64,000 bases of DNA from Naematelia aurantialba. Taxonomy: Eukaryota > Basidiomycota > Tremellomycetes > Tremellales > Naemateliaceae. Both the position numbers and the translations under genes were made by a program. The stretch covers positions 992,001 through 1,056,000 of the forward strand of contig JAKFAO010000006.1 in NCBI GenBank assembly GCA_021527695.1, written 5' to 3'. Of the stretch, positions 22,592 to 33,874 are shown in pieces. The notes beneath the pieces are model-generated. The model worked only from the letters and a program-made list of their open reading frames with translations, was not told where the DNA came from and did not search any database. Positions within the stretch are counted from its first letter, which is position 1. Every line of letters begins with the position of its first letter.

Positions 22592-24086
22592 ATGTCCTTT
22601 AACGATGAGGTGGATGGATGGGTAGCACAGCTCATGCAGTGCAAACCGCTGAGCGAGGCTGAGGTCAAGAAACTATGCGATAAGGTCAGTGAATCCGTCA
22701 TAATCTCCCATCTTGCGTGGGCCCAGTTTGTGGGAGAAGGATCTCGTGGAGCTCGGCCCTTTGTTCGTTTGGGTTTGGAGATTGTGTAGCCTGAAGCTGG
22801 TAGGGGAGTAGATGAAGAGGCGCACCGAGGGAAGATGGATGTAGGCATCCGGAGGTCATTTGGAGATCGAGAGGCTGGTTCCAGTTGCAAGACAGGCGGG
22901 TTGATAAGCATCCTTTCTTCGCACCGGTCTCCGCGGAACCCTGTGGATACCACTGACACTTGCGATAGGCTCGGGAAGTTTTAATGGAGGAGTCCAACGT
23001 CCAGCCGGTCAGGTGCCCTGTGACGGTCTGCGGTGACATTCACGGTCAATTTGTGGGTCTCCTCCCCGCCTTTTACCCTCTTGTCCACTGACGTGTCGCA
23101 GCACGACCTGTCTGAGCTGTTCCGCATTGGGGGCAATTCACCAGATACCAACTACCTCTTCATGGGCGACTACGTTGATCGAGGTTACTACTCGGTCGAG
23201 ACTGTCACCCTCCTGGTCGCTCTCAAACTGCGGTACCGCGACCGAGTGACTATCTTGCGAGGCAATCACGAGTCGCGCCAGATCACTCAGGTGTACGGAT
23301 TCTACGACGAGTGTCTGAGGAAATACGGCAACGCCAATGTGTGGAAATTCTTTACCGACCTCTTTGACTACCTGCCTTTGACTGCTTTGATCGACAACCA
23401 GGTCAGTTCCTCTTACTCGCGTGCGCGACCGACCTGACCTGTCCAGATCTTCTGTTTGCATGGGGGCCTGTCACCATCAATCGACACTCTGGATCACATT
23501 CGTTCAATTGACCGAATTCAAGAAGTTCCTCACGAGGGGCCGATGTGTGATTTGCTATGGTCCGACCCAGATGACCGGTGTGGTTGGGGTATCAGCCCCC
23601 GCGGAGCTGGATACACTTTTGGGCAAGACATCTCTGAGGCATTTAGTGAGCCTGCAACGTTACTTCCACGACTCGTATGCTGATGTAGCAGATCACAACA
23701 ATGGCTTGACGCTGGTCGCACGAGCACATCAGCTGGTCATGGAGGGCTTCTCGTAAGCCCCTTTACAAATGCTAGAACTGCGCTGACGATACACTTAGAT
23801 GGTCACAAGAGCGCAATGTCGTGACAATCTTCTCTGCACCAAATTACTGCTATCGATGCGGCAACCAAGCAGCAATACTCGAGGTTGACGATGCCCTCAA
23901 ATATACTTTGTTAGTCTTGTAAACAACTTATTCAGGGATTTACTGACCCAATCCGAAGCCTTCAGTTCGACCCCGCTCCTCGTGCTGGGGAGCCGCTTGT
24001 ATCTCGCCGGCCGCCTGATTACGTGAGTACCGAGACCTTCTACTTCGGATCAAGTTTCACATCTGACGCTACACCAGTTCTTGTAA
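22592..24086 (+). CDS. PPH21: Serine/threonine phosphatase PP2A catalytic subunit
   Basis: Eight exons (22592-22684, 22969-23052, 23102-23401, 23447-23645, 23692-23752, 23799-23909, 23959-24022, 24078-24086) join in phase to 306 aa, the usual length. All metal-binding motifs are present: [23 protein letters not shown], plus [22 protein letters not shown] and [11 protein letters not shown]. The end DYFL is the conserved tail that is carboxymethylated in PP2A. The last exon encodes only the final FL and stop. Identity across the protein points to PP2A rather than PP4 or PP6. Intron 1 (284 nt) is far longer than the others. The phosphatase works with scaffold and B subunits in mitosis and signalling. 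Confidence 0.95.
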
Positions 24087-24378
24087 TCCCAGAGAGGACA
24101 ATGGATATCCCAGCGCTGGGCCTCGTGTTTGTCAAGATTGCTCAGTAGAAAGTAGCAGAGAAGATGGGTACCGCACAAAGCTAGATCATCTGCTGGCATG
24201 GATACCCTTTACGGTCTCATAAGATGGCATGTACATGACTAGTAGATTTTTTTGAACGCGGCACGCGATGTGGAGGTTTTCAGTCGCGTTGACGACGCAC
24301 ATCTGATTCATCGCCAGACTATTCATTCATTTCCTTTCCTGTTCGCCTCGTTGTGCATGGACTTCTGCCCAGAGCACG

Positions 24379-27300
24379 ATGACCGTAGCAGTGACACCCC
24401 GTCGCTCTACGCGAGGAGCGATCTTCACTCCCACGATACAGCCGTCACCGTCCCTGATACCCGGTAACACCACCTTTGCCTGGACATCTTACCCCGTTGC
24501 TCCTCCGGTTGGCGTCGCATCGGCCTCTACAGCGCGACACTACACGTCCTTTACACGCATCGTCTCCCACACTGGTCTTACGCCACGGAAAAAGCCCAAG
24601 TCTGGCAGACCACACGCAGCCAACGGCGACGATGAGAGCAGGTTCGCCGTCGGAGATGGCGTCTTAGTCGCTGTCGAGGGTAATGGGGAGGGAGTCGGGA
24701 TCCTAGTGAGGCTCTGGGAGGATGAGAAACGAGAAGACGATGAGCAGGATGAGGGAGATGGAGACGATCATGACGATGACGACAATGAGCAGGAGGAGGA
24801 GGACAAGGAAGATCTACCAGAGGCGAGGATGATGGCTGAGGTGCATTGGTGTTTTCGTCGTCAGGACCTGCCTGGAGTCATGAAGAACCTCTCGGTACAA
24901 GACGTGAGCGCTTGTCATCCATTCACGGTTCTCCACCGTCAGCAGTAGATGTCTCTGCTGACCACGGTGGACGTTGCTCATATCGTATCGTGTAGAACGA
25001 GGTCCTGCTGGCCGCTTCGCCCTCTCACCGCGCCACTACGACAATCCCGCTACCTCTACTGCTACGTACAGTGCCTATCTATTCTCGCGAGTTCTTCCGA
25101 GACCAGTTTGGGGAGACCAAGTCGAGCGTCAAGGGATGGACGTATATCCGGCAGGGGGTGTACTGGTGCAATCGGGCCTTTGACAAGTGGGCCAAGGGCG
25201 GCAAGGTCTGGCGAGTGGATGTCGACGAGTGGAGAGAAGGGGGGAAGAGGGGGGGAGGATGGGATGTGCCGCTTGTCCAAGAAGCTCTTGACGATGAAAA
25301 TGACCAGGACGTCCGGACAGAAAGTACGACGGAGGACGAGGCGAGTGACGCCGACGATGCTGAGAACCAAGGCTGTTCTGCAGACGAAGCAGCGGTGGGC
25401 AAGGAATCTCGACCAGCTAAACGGAAACGAGCATTAAAGGCAGCAGCTACACCAAGAGGCAATAAACGTGCGAAAGCTAGTCATGGGCTTGGGCAGCTTG
25501 CCAGCGCCCCTCGGAAGAAACGTGTTCCACATCCCAAGTCAAGCGTGACTCGTTTGCCGGCATCTGTACCGGCGCTCGAGGATCTGCCGGTCGACCCGTA
25601 CCAGCGCGCTCTGAGACTCCTGCACGTCGGTGCCACTCCGGAAAGCCTTCCATGTCGCGAAGAGGAGTTTGTCGATGTGCTGAGCCGCGTTGAAGAGGGC
25701 GTCGAGGGCGGCGGTGGCGGCTGTTTATGCAAGTATTGGTCTGCTGTGTATCGTTGGAACCCAGCTCATGTGGTGTAGATATCGCTGGAGTGCCAGGGAC
25801 CGGCAAGACGGCTACGGTGCACGCTGTGGTCAAAGAGCTCATGCGCAAGGCTGAAGACGGAGTACGTCCATCTTCCCCGCCCGTCTTCTTTCCCTTCGGG
25901 CCCTCTGCGTTCCTCCCCTCCCCCCCTCCACGTCCAGTTGATGTCGCATGATCCGCTGACTCAGAACAGGAACTCCCGCCATTTTCCTATGTCGAGATCA
26001 ACGGACTCAAGATTCCATCGCCTCAGCATGCCTATACTGTTCTCTGGGAGGCGATTTCTGGTCAGAAGGGCACCAGCACCAAGACGGCGTTGCGCGGTCT
26101 CGAAGCGCACTTTGGGCGCAAGACCATGGGCGCCAGAGGTCCTAGGGGACACACGTTGTGCGTCGCTCTTGGTATATCCATCAAATCTCGCCGGGCTAAA
26201 AAGTACAGCGTCGTGTTGATGGACGAGCTGGACCAGCTCTTGACCACCAAGCAGGACGTCGTGTACAACTTTTTCAACTGGCCGACTATGCGAGACAGTC
26301 AGCTGTTCGTCATTGCAGTGGCGAATCGCATGGACCTCCCTCAACACCTCGCTGCGAAAATCAAATCGCGTCTGGGTGAGCCCCATCCCAGCAGCCTCGT
26401 CTGATGTGCTGAACGTGGAACTGGGGGTATACTGATGCGTGCCGACTCGCAGGATTGCAGACTGTCCTGTTCCAGCCGTATGACAGGACGAACCTCGTTG
26501 AGATTGTCCAGTCCCGTCTGGTGGCGCATCCTCGATCGAAAGAGGAGCACAAGGTCCTGGCTCTCGATGCGATCACCCTAGCAGCCACCAAAATGGCAGG
26601 CACCAACGGAGACGCGCGTCGTGTGCTCGACGCTTGCCGGTGAGCTCTTACCTTCAAGCGACCGTCTCCACCTCCTACCGCGCTTTCCCTGTCGGCTGGC
26701 GGCACAGACATGAATTCAGGCTGACGAGTTACGGTCGTCAGGCGTGCCGTTGAAGTGGCACTCGAAGCGTCTCCGCCACATCCCGTCACGCCTAAAGAGA
26801 TGATGGCGGTGTTGAATGCAATGTCGAGCTCGCCTGTGGCGCTGTTTGTCAAGCAGTGCAGCGTGCAGCAGAAGATGATGATGGCTGCCGTGGTGCGTTG
26901 TGTGAGGCGTGAGGGCGTGCCGGAGATACCCTGGCGATCGGCAAGTCTCTCTTCGTGTTCTTCTTTTCGCATCCCCGGTAGTGTCTATCACCGCTTCGAC
27001 TCCTACCGCCGCTTCGCCTTCCTTAGGTGTAGCGTCTGCTCTCCCTCTAAGGGGCCTCTCTCCGATCTCGTCTCGCTCTGAGAGTGTTGCAGTCAACCGA
27101 CGGAGCAGGCGAGCCGAGAGACGAGCCCGCTGACTCGACACAGGTAAGAACAGACCACGACAACCTCACCCGCTCCCTGCTCGACAACAACGACCTCCTC
27201 TCTTCGTCTGAACTCGCACTGGTCCTCTCGAGCCTGCTCGCGACACACGCGTTGACGTGCGCGTGGGACGTGCACCGAGCGCTGGACGATCGGAGGGTGG

Positions 27301-27383
27301 CGCTGGGGATGGAGATAGGTGAGGTCGGGAGGGTGTTGATGGGCGAGGGTGAGGGGTGGAGGCGGGCTCTGGCGGGGACCTAG
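24379..27383 (+). CDS. ORC1: Origin recognition complex subunit 1
   Basis: Eight exons (24379-24903, 24996-25728, 25779-25861, 25970-26157, 26209-26375, 26453-26639, 26742-26940, 27144-27383) join in phase. The N-terminus holds a BAH-type region (SRFAVGDGVLVAVEG, REFFRDQFGE, GWTYIRQGVYWCNRAFD) with acidic inserts, then a basic linker. The AAA+ core has Walker A GVPGTGKTATVH, EINGLKIPSPQHAYTVLWE, Walker B VVLMDELDQLL, KQDVVYNFFNWP and the arginine/sensor stretch FQPYDRTNLVEIVQSRL. A winged-helix region (SVQQKMMMAAVVR ... SSELALVLSSLL) ends the protein. Two junctions need GC-AG introns (25729-25778, donor GCAAGT, and 26941-27143, donor GCAAGT). ORC1 marks replication origins by ATP-dependent DNA binding. 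Confidence 0.92.
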
Positions 27384-28306
27384 TTGCCTAGACGACGGCA
27401 GGTCAAGTAGACAGATGCGAAGTGGCCAAGTAGCCAAGTCGCCAAGTCGCCCAGTAGCCAACTGCCGGACTTCAAAATTATCAACTAGCTATTAGCCACC
27501 AGCAGGCAGCGACTCGGCGGCTGAGAGATGCCTCGCTGCGCTGCGACATGCATGGTGCATCTCGTAATGAAGATGCACCGTATCGTACGGGTTCTATTTG
27601 ACGTCTGTACGGTATCATCGTCACAAACTGAGAACATTGCGGCCGGTGCCATCTTAAACTGAGAGAATGCGCAGCGTTAAGTCATCAAGCTGCTGCTCTT
27701 AGACCGCATACCGTATACCGTGGGCCGTGGACGTGGACGGTGGACGGTGTTTCGGCGAGTGGGTCAACAGGGAGGCTACTTGATGGCGGATTGATGAGTT
27801 TGCTAGATGACCATGCGGAAGACCAAGCAGATACCGTCCTGGACACGCATAACCGAGACGCAACAAGGCTATGGGCACAACACACGGCTACGGGCACAAC
27901 GTAGCATATCGTATCATGTTTGCAGATGGAGACAGAACGAGGGCGAGTACAGCGAGCGAGTGACGATCGAGTGAGAGCCTTGCGACACCGTTGACCGTGG
28001 CTGCGGACCAAGTGAGGAAACCGTGCACGAAGATGGTGGCCGGAACGAAGGACGGCGGACGGAAGACGGAAGGCGGAAGACGGAAGACGAAGGAGAGACA
28101 GAGGAAAGACACGGAGGAGAGACGGAGGAAGACAGGGAGGTACGGACGGAAAAGTACAGATGTTGTAGCGACTACTGGTTATACTTGTCTTCTCGTATCC
28201 CCGTGGCAAGTCGGCTCGCTGTACGGCCACAAGCCTAGATGCCTAGAAGCCTAGAAGCCTAGAAGCCTAGAATCCCAGATGCCTAGAAGCCTAGATGCCC
28301 AAACAC
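27384..28306. other. Convergent intergenic region
   Basis: 923 bp between ORC1 and the DBF2 stop. It carries G/A-rich 'gacggaag' repeats (28045-28140) and the 'gcctagaa' tandem repeat (28230-28300). No gene was found. Confidence 0.5.
28230..28300. repeat. 'agcctagaa' 9-nt tandem repeat
   Basis: Seven or eight copies of agcctagaa or agcctagat, with variants, end next to the stop codon of the minus-strand kinase gene. Confidence 0.85.
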
Positions 28307-31167
28307 CTAGAACATGGTCTGCAGAGCCTCGCCCTCGGCCTTGCCGGTCTTTGGCGGAGGCACGACCTGCACCGTCAGCATACAGTGATTCTCAAATACG
28401 CCGCGTAGAGAAACCGCCCAAGTGAACAATGAGAGAAGGATGTCGATATCTTTGTATTCCGCGAGTGGCGGCACTTGCGCGCACCTAGTGAAAACAGCGC
28501 AGAACCAAGAGAAAACAAAGAGAGCAGAGAGGTAGAGAGGGAGAGGGAGAGAGAAGAAGGGAGATGAGGGAGAAGAAAGGAGAAGAAGGGAAGGAGTAGA
28601 AGAAGGCGGCCAAGGAGAAGGAGGAGACGAAGCAGGAGCGGGGGGAGGACAACGACAACGACACGGCCAAAGAGAAGAGAACCCACCACGGCATTCCGGC
28701 CAAACGTGAACCCGACCCAGTTATTCCTCGCACCGCTACCCCTCTCCTCGACAGCCTCCACATCCTTCTGCTTCTTGAACACCTCGGCGTACTTTGCCAT
28801 ATCCTCAGGACTCTCAAACGAGTCAAAGTAGCCCACGTCCGTGTCCCCGTCTAGCACGGGCACGAACGGCGCATCAATCTGTCGCAGAGAACCGAACGGG
28901 AAGCGGCGTGAAGAACGGCAGAGACTGCACGTCTTGTAGTGTCGCAACGCGGTCTTTAGGGTGCGCGATCAAGCTATGACGGACGAGTCAGTGAACACTC
29001 GGTACTCGGTCATAGCCTCGCCTCGATGACACCCTGGACCCGGCCGACGTTGAAGACTTCAAAACCCCAAGGCCGCATGGATATGACTCGGGCGGCCGAG
29101 CCTCGAGGACTCAAGGATGCGACGGCCAACAATCGACTTACCGAGTGAACAGCGTCCCATGCCGTGTCGGACAGGTTGAAGATCAAGTCTTCTGGACGGT
29201 CATAGACCGGTCGGCGAAGCACGCGTGACCAGTTTTTCAAATTCGCCCAAGTCTCTTCAGGCGTCGAACCGGAGAATGGCGGGAAGCCCTGAAGGGGGTC
29301 AGTACTAATCTGCCAGGACGCCACGCCGCCAGAATGCAGGAATGCCATTTTGGGCAGAGAGCACGCACACAAAGAAACTCGAACAGGATGCAACCCAGAG
29401 ACCAGTAGTCTGCCGAATAGGTGTATGTCTTGCCTCGAAGCACTTCGGGCGGCATGTAGTCGGGCGAACCGACCACCGAGTCGGCCTGCAACGTCAGCCA
29501 CAACGAACGCCGTACGCGTTAGCTCACATATCGTGGCTCGGCCATGCGCATACTCCGGTACAGAGTCCTGCGCTCGAGCGTCGACCTGAACACGAGGTTC
29601 TCGTCCTTTACTTGATCGAGCTGGCCTCTGTCAGCGGAGAGCGTGTTGGAAACAGGCTTGCTGACCTTGTGCTTCATGTCTTCGATTTTCTGCGGGTTCA
29701 ACGCACCAGTAGCCAAGCCAAAGTCAGTCAGCTTGACGTGGCCCGTCCCGTCGACCAAAAAGTTCTGCACGGGTGAGCGTGTATCCTGATATTGCCGCTT
29801 ACCTCTGGCTTGAGATCTCGGTGGATATATCCCAGCTTGTGCAACTCGTTGACACCGGCAAACATCTCGGCCGCGTAGAATCGCGCATGTTCCTCTTTGA
29901 GGACGCCCGAGTTGTTGAGCAGCGTGCGGAAATCTCCACCGGGCACGTATTCCTGGCCATCAGCCTGGATCTCGACGGAGCAACACACCATCGCGAGATA
30001 GACATGATCTTTGTCCTGGAAGGCATAGAGGAGCCGGACAAGCCACGGGGTCTTGACGGCCGTCAAGATGTCCCTCTCCACCAAGACGTGCTTGACTTCG
30101 TCCATCTTTGCGAGCGTGCCCTTGCGCATCTTCTTGAGCGCGCAAACCTCGTTGGTATCTGCCTTGCGCGCGAGATACACCGAGCCATACCCTCCCTGAC
30201 CGACCTGGGCGATGATGCGGAACTGGTCTACGCGGAGCTTGGTGCGACGCTTGCGCAACAGCACACGCTCGCGACCATTGTAGCTCTGGACTTCACGCGC
30301 ATAAGCCTCTCCAGTAACCTGAAAGCGGTCAGCTTGGCTTCAACGGGTGTCAAGGATGAATACATTTCGCTCAGCCGTGTCTGCTTTGAACGTCTCGAGA
30401 CGCCGCTTTCGCGCAGCGATGTAGCCCAGGAGGTCGACTGGAGGTTAGCATTGCATGGGCGTGACGAGCGTACAATAGTAGTCCAGGAAGTCTGGCGTCA
30501 GCGAGGCTCTCCATGCGTGCTACTTACAGATTTGCGCAACGGTAGCTTTGCGCTTGATCTCTGGCTTCTCGAGTAATGCCATCTCCTCGAGAGTGAGTGG
30601 CCTGGCCTTGGTGGTCTCGTGCCGGGCGACAGTCTTCATATGCACATCCTCACTGTACTGCGGCGCTCCCCGTTGGATGGCGTACGGGTTGGCCGGCTGG
30701 TGGTGCTTGGCTGGCGGGATCGCAGCGAGGGATTTCAGCATCGCAGGGTTGATGGTGTTCTTTATCGTCTGCATATGGACGTCCTCGGTCTCCGGGGCAG
30801 CAGCAGTCTGGGCGCGCTCTTGGCCATGCCGGCCTTGCGGGATGGAAGACTGAGCCTTGGGGTTGACCTTGACGGGTGTGGTAGGTGCGCCGGCTTGGGA
30901 CTGTGCGAACAGGAAAGAGAGGTAATTCGACCGCTCGGTCGGTGGAGCGGCAGGCTGGGGGAGGTTCTCCTTGGTATTTGACGCGAATGTGGATCGCGAC
31001 GACGGGGTCGTCGGCACCGGGATCTTGGAGGGAGAGGGGGCAGCAGACGCAGACTTGGTGTGGGCGCTGTTGGTTGCGCTCGATCGAGACGACTTGGACG
31101 GCGACGCCGGAGGCTGCTGTGCAGGCGCAGCCTGTTGCGTGTTGTTCTTCAGCACGCGGGAGAACAT
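28307..31167 (-). CDS. DBF2: AGC/NDR-family protein kinase Dbf2 (Sid2) type, 3' part irregular
   Basis: Exons 31167-30528, 30491-30474, 30437-30364, 30318-29989, 29952-29803, 29764-29528, 29485-29369 and 29288-29142 join in phase. After a disordered ~210-aa N-terminus comes the Mob1-binding region ([19 protein letters not shown]), then the kinase domain: [37 protein letters not shown], an activation-segment insert, [12 protein letters not shown] and [14 protein letters not shown]. The insert and sequence mark Dbf2/Sid2, the mitotic-exit/septation kinase, rather than Cbk1/Orb6. The next conserved pieces, [20 protein letters not shown] and [16 protein letters not shown], lie in two other phases (see findings). 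The C-terminus reaches [10 protein letters not shown]. The last stop is uncertain: 28307 belongs to an open frame reading [16 protein letters not shown]. Confidence 0.85.
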
Positions 31168-31928
31168 GGCGGCCTGAGGAGTCGCGCTGACAACAGGTGT
31201 AAGGTGAGAGCAGTGCTGTACGGCACGGTACGAGTACTCTATGCGCTGCCCGGTGATGGCTGTTGCTAGACGAGCGACGGTGTGGATGTTGTTGTGGAAA
31301 CAAGGTTGAGCCAGCCTCTACGCGCCTGACTTTCCGTTGAGACATATTCTACCGAGAGGGATGGGGGTCACCGTGGGAGAGTTGGGCGAAGCGCACCGTC
31401 TTGTCATGGGTGCTCTATGCAGAGTATGCTGGCAAAGCATCGGGGTGTCCTTGCACCTCCAAGCTAGGCTGAAGTTTCTAGGATACATCATGAAGTGACA
31501 TGAGGATGTGGGCATCGTCGCTCGCTTGTTGGTCGTGTGCCTCGAGTCCTAGTCGCTGAACGGAAGAGATGAACAGAAACGAGCTCAATGCCGCATGCCA
31601 CAAAGGAACTTGAACCGCCTTCTTCCCTTCTACCCTCTCGCTTCATCTCCTCTGACCCCGTGGTCATCTCGCCTCCCCCCGTTGCCATCTCCCCTCACCT
31701 CGTTGTTGCCTCTCTCGCGGACAACGGCCTTAATTAGGCCACACTCTCCGACCAGAGAAATTGCTCCCGCTCTCCTTGGTGTCGATCGAGGCTGCCTCCA
31801 CTTGCAGTGTCCAGCATCTCTTTGAATCGAGGGATTCAACATTGGTCCTTGTCTGACAACTTCTTGTCATCATCGCTTCTCGCTCCTGCCTGGTATCCGC
31901 TCGCACTGCCTCGGCGGTGGCGGCAGCC
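31168..31928. promoter_or_regulatory. Divergent DBF2 / tRNase Z intergenic region
   Basis: 761 bp between divergent start codons, with C/T-rich stretches at 31610-31720 typical of fungal 5' regions. No coding exon was found. Confidence 0.4.
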
Positions 31929-33874
31929 ATGGTGAAACCTTTGCCACCGGTAGTGGTACACTTTGTGAGCTTCCCTCACGATCCATCCTCTCGTGACTAA
32001 CTCATCGCAGCTGGGTACATGCAGTGGTCAGTTGCCACTGTCGACCTTCATCATGTCGCTGACGAGGCTATCAGGAGGAGGACCGATCGTCAGCCGAAAC
32101 TGCTCATCCCTAGCCGTCGATTTCGGCAACGATGTCTGGCGTTAGTACCTGGCGAACAGCGGTCTAGAAAGATGCTGAAACTGACGATTCCCCGGCAGTG
32201 TTCGACGCAGCCGACGGTACTCTTCCGCGGCTCCACCAGTCTTCCGTCAGATTATCCCATATCTCGAGGATATTTGTCACCCATATGCATGCCGATCATG
32301 TGTTGGGTATCGTGTCGATCTTGACGACGATCATGAGCGGCGTTGGCGCGACCGACGAGGACAGAGAATGATTGTGCGAACTGGGGACTGAGAAACGAGT
32401 GGGTCCCGATTGTCAGTGGCATGAGTGCTTGCTCATTGGCAGGCAAACGTAAATCTCTACGGTCCAGTGGGCCTGCGGAAGCTCATTCGGATGACTCTGC
32501 AAATCACAGCAGTTACCCTGTCTGGAGCGTATGCCGTACATGAGCTCGTGCCTACAGGCGAAAAGGCTTCAGTGGGCTGCAGCGAAAACGAGCTCCATCT
32601 CAATGAAGCGGTCGGTATGGATATGAACCCGGGCCAAGAGGGTGTTTGGGAGACGGTTCTGCAGGAAGGAAGTGGGAAGAACGGCAGGGGATGGGCTGTA
32701 GGGGCAGGGCCGATCTTACATCGAGGTGAGCAGGCTTCTGATGGAGCTTACATCAGTCCCCGCCGTCGGCTATGTCTTGCAAGAGCCAATACCTCGACTG
32801 CCAGTCGATGCAGCGGCTCTGCGGCCTTTACTAGACGCCAACGCTGCGGCGCTGGCCCAGCTCGACCCCCCAATTACCGATCCTCGTTCCCTTCTCTCGA
32901 TGTTCAAGAAGCTTCCCACACCTCCACCATATACCCTTCCCTCGGGCGATGTATTATACCCTCCCCCTCCCACCGGACAGACGCCACGCAAGCTGGTCAT
33001 CTTTGGCGACTGCAGCGGGGGAACGCCGAATCAACGGTTCCTCGAGATGTGCAAAAATGCCAGTTTACTTGTTCACGAGTGCACAAACGCCGCGATACCT
33101 GAACGAATCCAGCGGGGCGAGAAGGGGCGGAAAGCACGTATGACGGGGATGGACCAAGGTCTAGTGGAGAGGAGCGAGGAACAGACCGGGAGCAAGGTGG
33201 GAGCGGCGGACGTCAGGGTGCCTAGCGTAAACGGTGGCGGCGACGTTGAGGAAGCACGAATGGATAGAGACCAAGCGAAGAGACTGGCAACGAGGAAGAA
33301 GGCACAGAGCAGGGGCCATTCGACGCCGACCGAGGTTGGAGAGTTTGCACGCGCCATCGGGGCGCAGCGCGTCGTCGTGAACCATTTTTCCGCCATGTGA
33401 GATTACTTGCACAGACTTTGGCTGATGGACAGGTTCCCCTCGCCCCGGTACCCGTCATCAGAAGCGTTGCCGTCCTTGTTATCTGGGGTCTCTCCGTTCC
33501 CGTACCCCGCACCATTTCCACCCGCCCACCCCCACGAACAACAGATACCGCCACTGCCCCTCAATGCTAGAGAGCTGCACCTGCGCCTCATTATGCAAAG
33601 CCTCGCGGACGAGATCAACGAGGTATGGAACCGCGATAACGCTCCAAACGCGCACTTTAGGATGGCTGTGCCTTCTCGAGACCTGATGGTCCTGCGGGTA
33701 CCTGCGCATGAGCTGAGCGAGGCTGAAGTGGCAGAAGTTGTTGGGGCGAGAATGGAGGCCGAGAAAGTAGCGGCCAGTTGGGCGGAATCAGGCGGGGTGT
33801 GGGTACAGCCGGGGGAGGGGGAGCAGGCGAAACGCTGGGTTGGCGTCGAGGCTGCCCCAGGCGAGCCAAGCTGA
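31929..33874 (+). CDS. tRNase Z, short (ELAC1-like) form
   Basis: Six exons (31929-31964, 32011-32140, 32199-32341, 32443-32725, 32757-33396, 33433-33874) give 557 aa. The metallo-beta-lactamase motifs of tRNase Z are present in order: LGTCSGQLP, RNCSSLAVDFG, HMHADH near residue 85 (zinc ligands), YGPVGLRKLI, VPAVGYVLQEP, FGDCSGG, LLVHECT, RGHSTPTEVGEFA and NHFSAM. With only one lactamase domain and the HxHxDH near the start it is the short form, though extra linkers and a ~145-aa Pro-rich/helical C-terminus make it long for that class. It trims 3' trailers of tRNA precursors. Intron 4 is only 31 nt. The donor of intron 3 (GTTGGC) is weak, so that junction is less sure. Confidence 0.9.

Noticed and set aside
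24200..24378. Possible upstream ATG at 24252 for ORC1
   Set aside because: It is in a different frame from the BAH-containing exon and ends at 24467; the ATG at 24379 opens the ORC1 frame directly.
29773..30576. 267-codon plus-strand frame across DBF2
   Set aside because: The minus strand here carries an unmistakable kinase domain with correct splice sites; the plus-strand frame has no family features.
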